Source: Dipylidium caninum (taxonomy: Eukaryota; Platyhelminthes; Cestoda; Cyclophyllidea; Dipylidiidae). Taken from it: a DNA stretch of 64,000 bases. Location of the stretch: positions 186,001-250,000 of the forward strand of contig QEYB01001381.1 in NCBI GenBank assembly GCA_017562135.1. The letters are read 5' to 3'. The position numbers and the translations under genes are program-made. Every line of letters starts with the position of its first letter. Within the stretch, counting starts at the first letter, position 1. The notes beneath the pieces are model-generated. The model was given only the letters and a program-made list of their open reading frames with translations. It was not told where the DNA came from and searched no databases. Below, in pieces: positions 62,801-64,000 of this stretch.

Positions 62801-63324
62801 TTTCGGTTCTCCCTCGCTCAACGACCCTTTCGAGAGGATGCGTTGCATCAGAAGACGCTTCAGAGCCGCGATTTTTATCCCCGGACTGCTGAGATATATA
62901 ACGACTACGGTGCTTCTTCCTGCGTCTTCGCCGTGAAGGTAGTGTAAGGATAGCGAGGAGAGAGTCTCTACGAGACCGCTCCGCCGGTGTTGGGCAAGCA
63001 GGAGACCGATCTGACGTATGCAATAGGAGATGCAGAATGCGGGGAGGAGGAGGATGATAAATGAGGTCCACGCGAGATAAGATACGAAGAGGAGGCTGGA
63101 GTGGAAGGCATAAATGCTGGCACGAAAGACTTCTTGACGGAGGTTGGAGGTCGAGGGTGTGGACGCGGTGGAGACGATGGTGGAGGGTGACGAGGACGAG
63201 TGGGCGGACGTGTGTGCCTGCGAAGCCCGCTCCTCGCGCAGCTTCGGTCTGCTCAGCGGCCGAGGCGGCGGTTGGCCCTGATTGCTGCGTTTCGGCGTCG
63301 CCGCTTTGACCGAATGCGAGCGTA
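49673..63324 (-). CDS. WSD1-like wax ester synthase/diacylglycerol O-acyltransferase, 5' end not found
   Basis: Seven exons agree in phase: 63324-62712, 62640-62409, 59495-59090, 54313-53856 (or 53862), 52382-51893, 50868-49847 and 49750-49673, about 1100 residues plus an unknown N-terminus. A membrane stretch (about 63030-63110) precedes the domain. WS/DGAT landmarks follow in order: RWFTERLQQTVVQL, CHSVDIDEHVVPAYL, NRPLWQVHLVEDY, IPTGSLIVFRVHSAITDD, ASFSEIAMSLLAGALRAYQE, LLPHWMALRADSL, DLLYLSGGVPIARIEAW and AVVTCVYGSNLTVGLTACKQM. The family esterifies fatty alcohols or diacylglycerol with acyl-CoA at membranes. The usual HHxxxDG site reads HSAITDD, so the second, catalytic His and the Gly are replaced. 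There are long insertions, and a C-terminal extension of roughly 200 residues ends near RPAKPPPPTPRK. No in-frame Met precedes the domain in the first exon, so the start is upstream. Confidence 0.8.
53535..53556. repeat. C-rich tract
   Basis: A run of about 13 C with further C-rich sequence inside an intron of the WSD1-like gene. Confidence 0.8.
54314..59089. other. 4.8-kb intron of the WSD1-like gene
   Basis: The exons on either side join in phase 1. The intron contains GC-rich stretches with many overlapping short open frames (for example 57632-58006 plus, 58442-58847 minus, 57958-58346 minus), none with recognisable similarity. It also contains two ATTGG motifs at about 55363 and 55439 and a 16-bp tandem duplication at 56859. 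Confidence 0.45.
56859..56890. repeat. 16-bp tandem duplication
   Basis: CCGCCCTCCGCGAGTT occurs twice in direct succession. Confidence 0.85.
60520..60551. repeat. 16-bp tandem duplication
   Basis: GTCTGCGAAATAGGAC occurs twice in direct succession. Confidence 0.85.
61191..61246. repeat. GGA/GAA purine trinucleotide repeat
   Basis: About 55 bp of almost pure (GGA)n with interspersed GAA units, inside an intron of the WSD1-like gene. Confidence 0.9.
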
Positions 63325-63930
63325 CTTAAATTACAAGTGGAGAAAGAAATTCCAGTTTAATATTTTACTCTAAATTCAGTAGTTCTTTCGACGCAGTAAG
63401 TGAAAGATTTCTCGATGTCAAACAAAAACCATTCCAAGCAAATCGGTTTGAAGACATTCGGAAGCGGCACCGAAACTCCCTTTTCGAAGAGTTTAAGGTG
63501 GTCGCATCATCGGGCCAAAGGAAACACTGGAAAACCTTATGCTGGTGGACAAATGCGAGGACACCGGAGAAAGTTGATAAATAAATCATTAAAAGGACAA
63601 AAAATAAAAGAACTTCTCAATGCCAGTGTGCTTTCGTCCGTCGCTCTCCCAATCAGGCGGCTAACAACTAAAATATTTTGTTTGGCTAGTGTACTTAGGA
63701 CCTTATTAACCTTAACAACTGCACAAGTAGTTGACCTGCATTATCCAAGAGTGTCACGGGCACGCTCAAGAGGGGGAATTCACCTCAGCCCAACTGAATT
63801 CATGTTGATTTGTCAAATTTATTCTGTCATGATTAACCAAATGCCGCCTGAATATACGACTTCATTGGGACTTAAATTTTTGACAACTTGATGGTGTGTT
63901 AAGGCTGCAAGTTCCTTGCCGTCTCCTCAC
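63325..63930. other. upstream intron or flank of the WSD1-like gene
   Basis: The exon ending at 63324 has an acceptor (TTTCTTTCTCCACTTG...TTTAAG), so this stretch should be intron. A plus-strand open frame of 163 codons (63400-63891) has no recognisable product. Confidence 0.4.
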
Positions 63931-64000
63931 CGCTTCGGTCAATTTGGCCAGAGGCGGGTCCACTTTGCGCATCGGACGCCTTTCACATGGGGACGAGGGG
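63931..64000 (-). CDS. possible partial exon at the right edge
   Basis: On the minus strand the sequence is open from the window edge to GAAGCG|GTGAGG, reading MRKVDPPLAKLTEA at its end. It could be an upstream exon of the WSD1-like gene, but that exon needs phase 1 and this open frame ends in phase 0. In the phase-1 frame a TGA lies nearby. It may therefore belong to another gene or skip to an exon I did not find. Confidence 0.3.

Overview
The window is eukaryotic nuclear DNA. Genes are split into many small exons with GT-AG introns from 29 nt to several kb, and conserved animal genes sit on both strands. The mix (ciliary/sperm genes, dynein, a CUB/LDLa receptor, a bacterial/plant-type WSD1 acyltransferase) together with very short introns beside kilobase introns suggests a flatworm, possibly a tapeworm. 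That assignment is inference; no species can be read from the sequence. All gene models below were built by hand. I chained exons by splice-site phase, and for the recognised genes by protein similarity recalled from known orthologues, so boundaries may be off by a few bases.

Layout, left to right: an unrecognised gene running off the left edge on the minus strand (from 4586); a minus-strand single-pass receptor with signal peptide, CUB, LDLa and transmembrane parts (15398 to 5788); LRRC34 on the minus strand (19347 to 16707), head-to-head with ARMC2 on the plus strand (20195 to 27276); cystathionine gamma-lyase CTH on the minus strand (31329 to 28299), head-to-head with the zinc-ribbon gene ZNRD2 (33445 to 34104, plus); the Mediator kinase CDK8 on the minus strand (40880 to 34630); the cytoplasmic dynein intermediate chain DYNC1I on the minus strand (47298 to 41892), head-to-head with snRNP core protein SmD1 (48249 to 48739, plus); and a large WSD1-like O-acyltransferase on the minus strand (about 63324 or further, to 49673). 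No rRNA, tRNA, CRISPR array or intact transposon was recognised.

The genes do not form one pathway. Two neighbours may be functionally linked: LRRC34 and ARMC2 are both tied to male germ cells/cilia in animals and share an intergenic region of about 850 bp. The most unusual structures are three tandem 33-nt, phase-0 microexons coding homologous 11-residue units in the CDK8 tail; the WSD1-like protein, whose active-site HHxxxDG motif has degenerated to HSAITDD; an apparent one-base insertion in an LRRC34 repeat exon; a phase-compatible alternative last exon in ARMC2; ultrashort introns (29 and 35 nt); a possible nested gene in an ARMC2 intron; and a coding-like minus-strand relic between ARMC2 and CTH.
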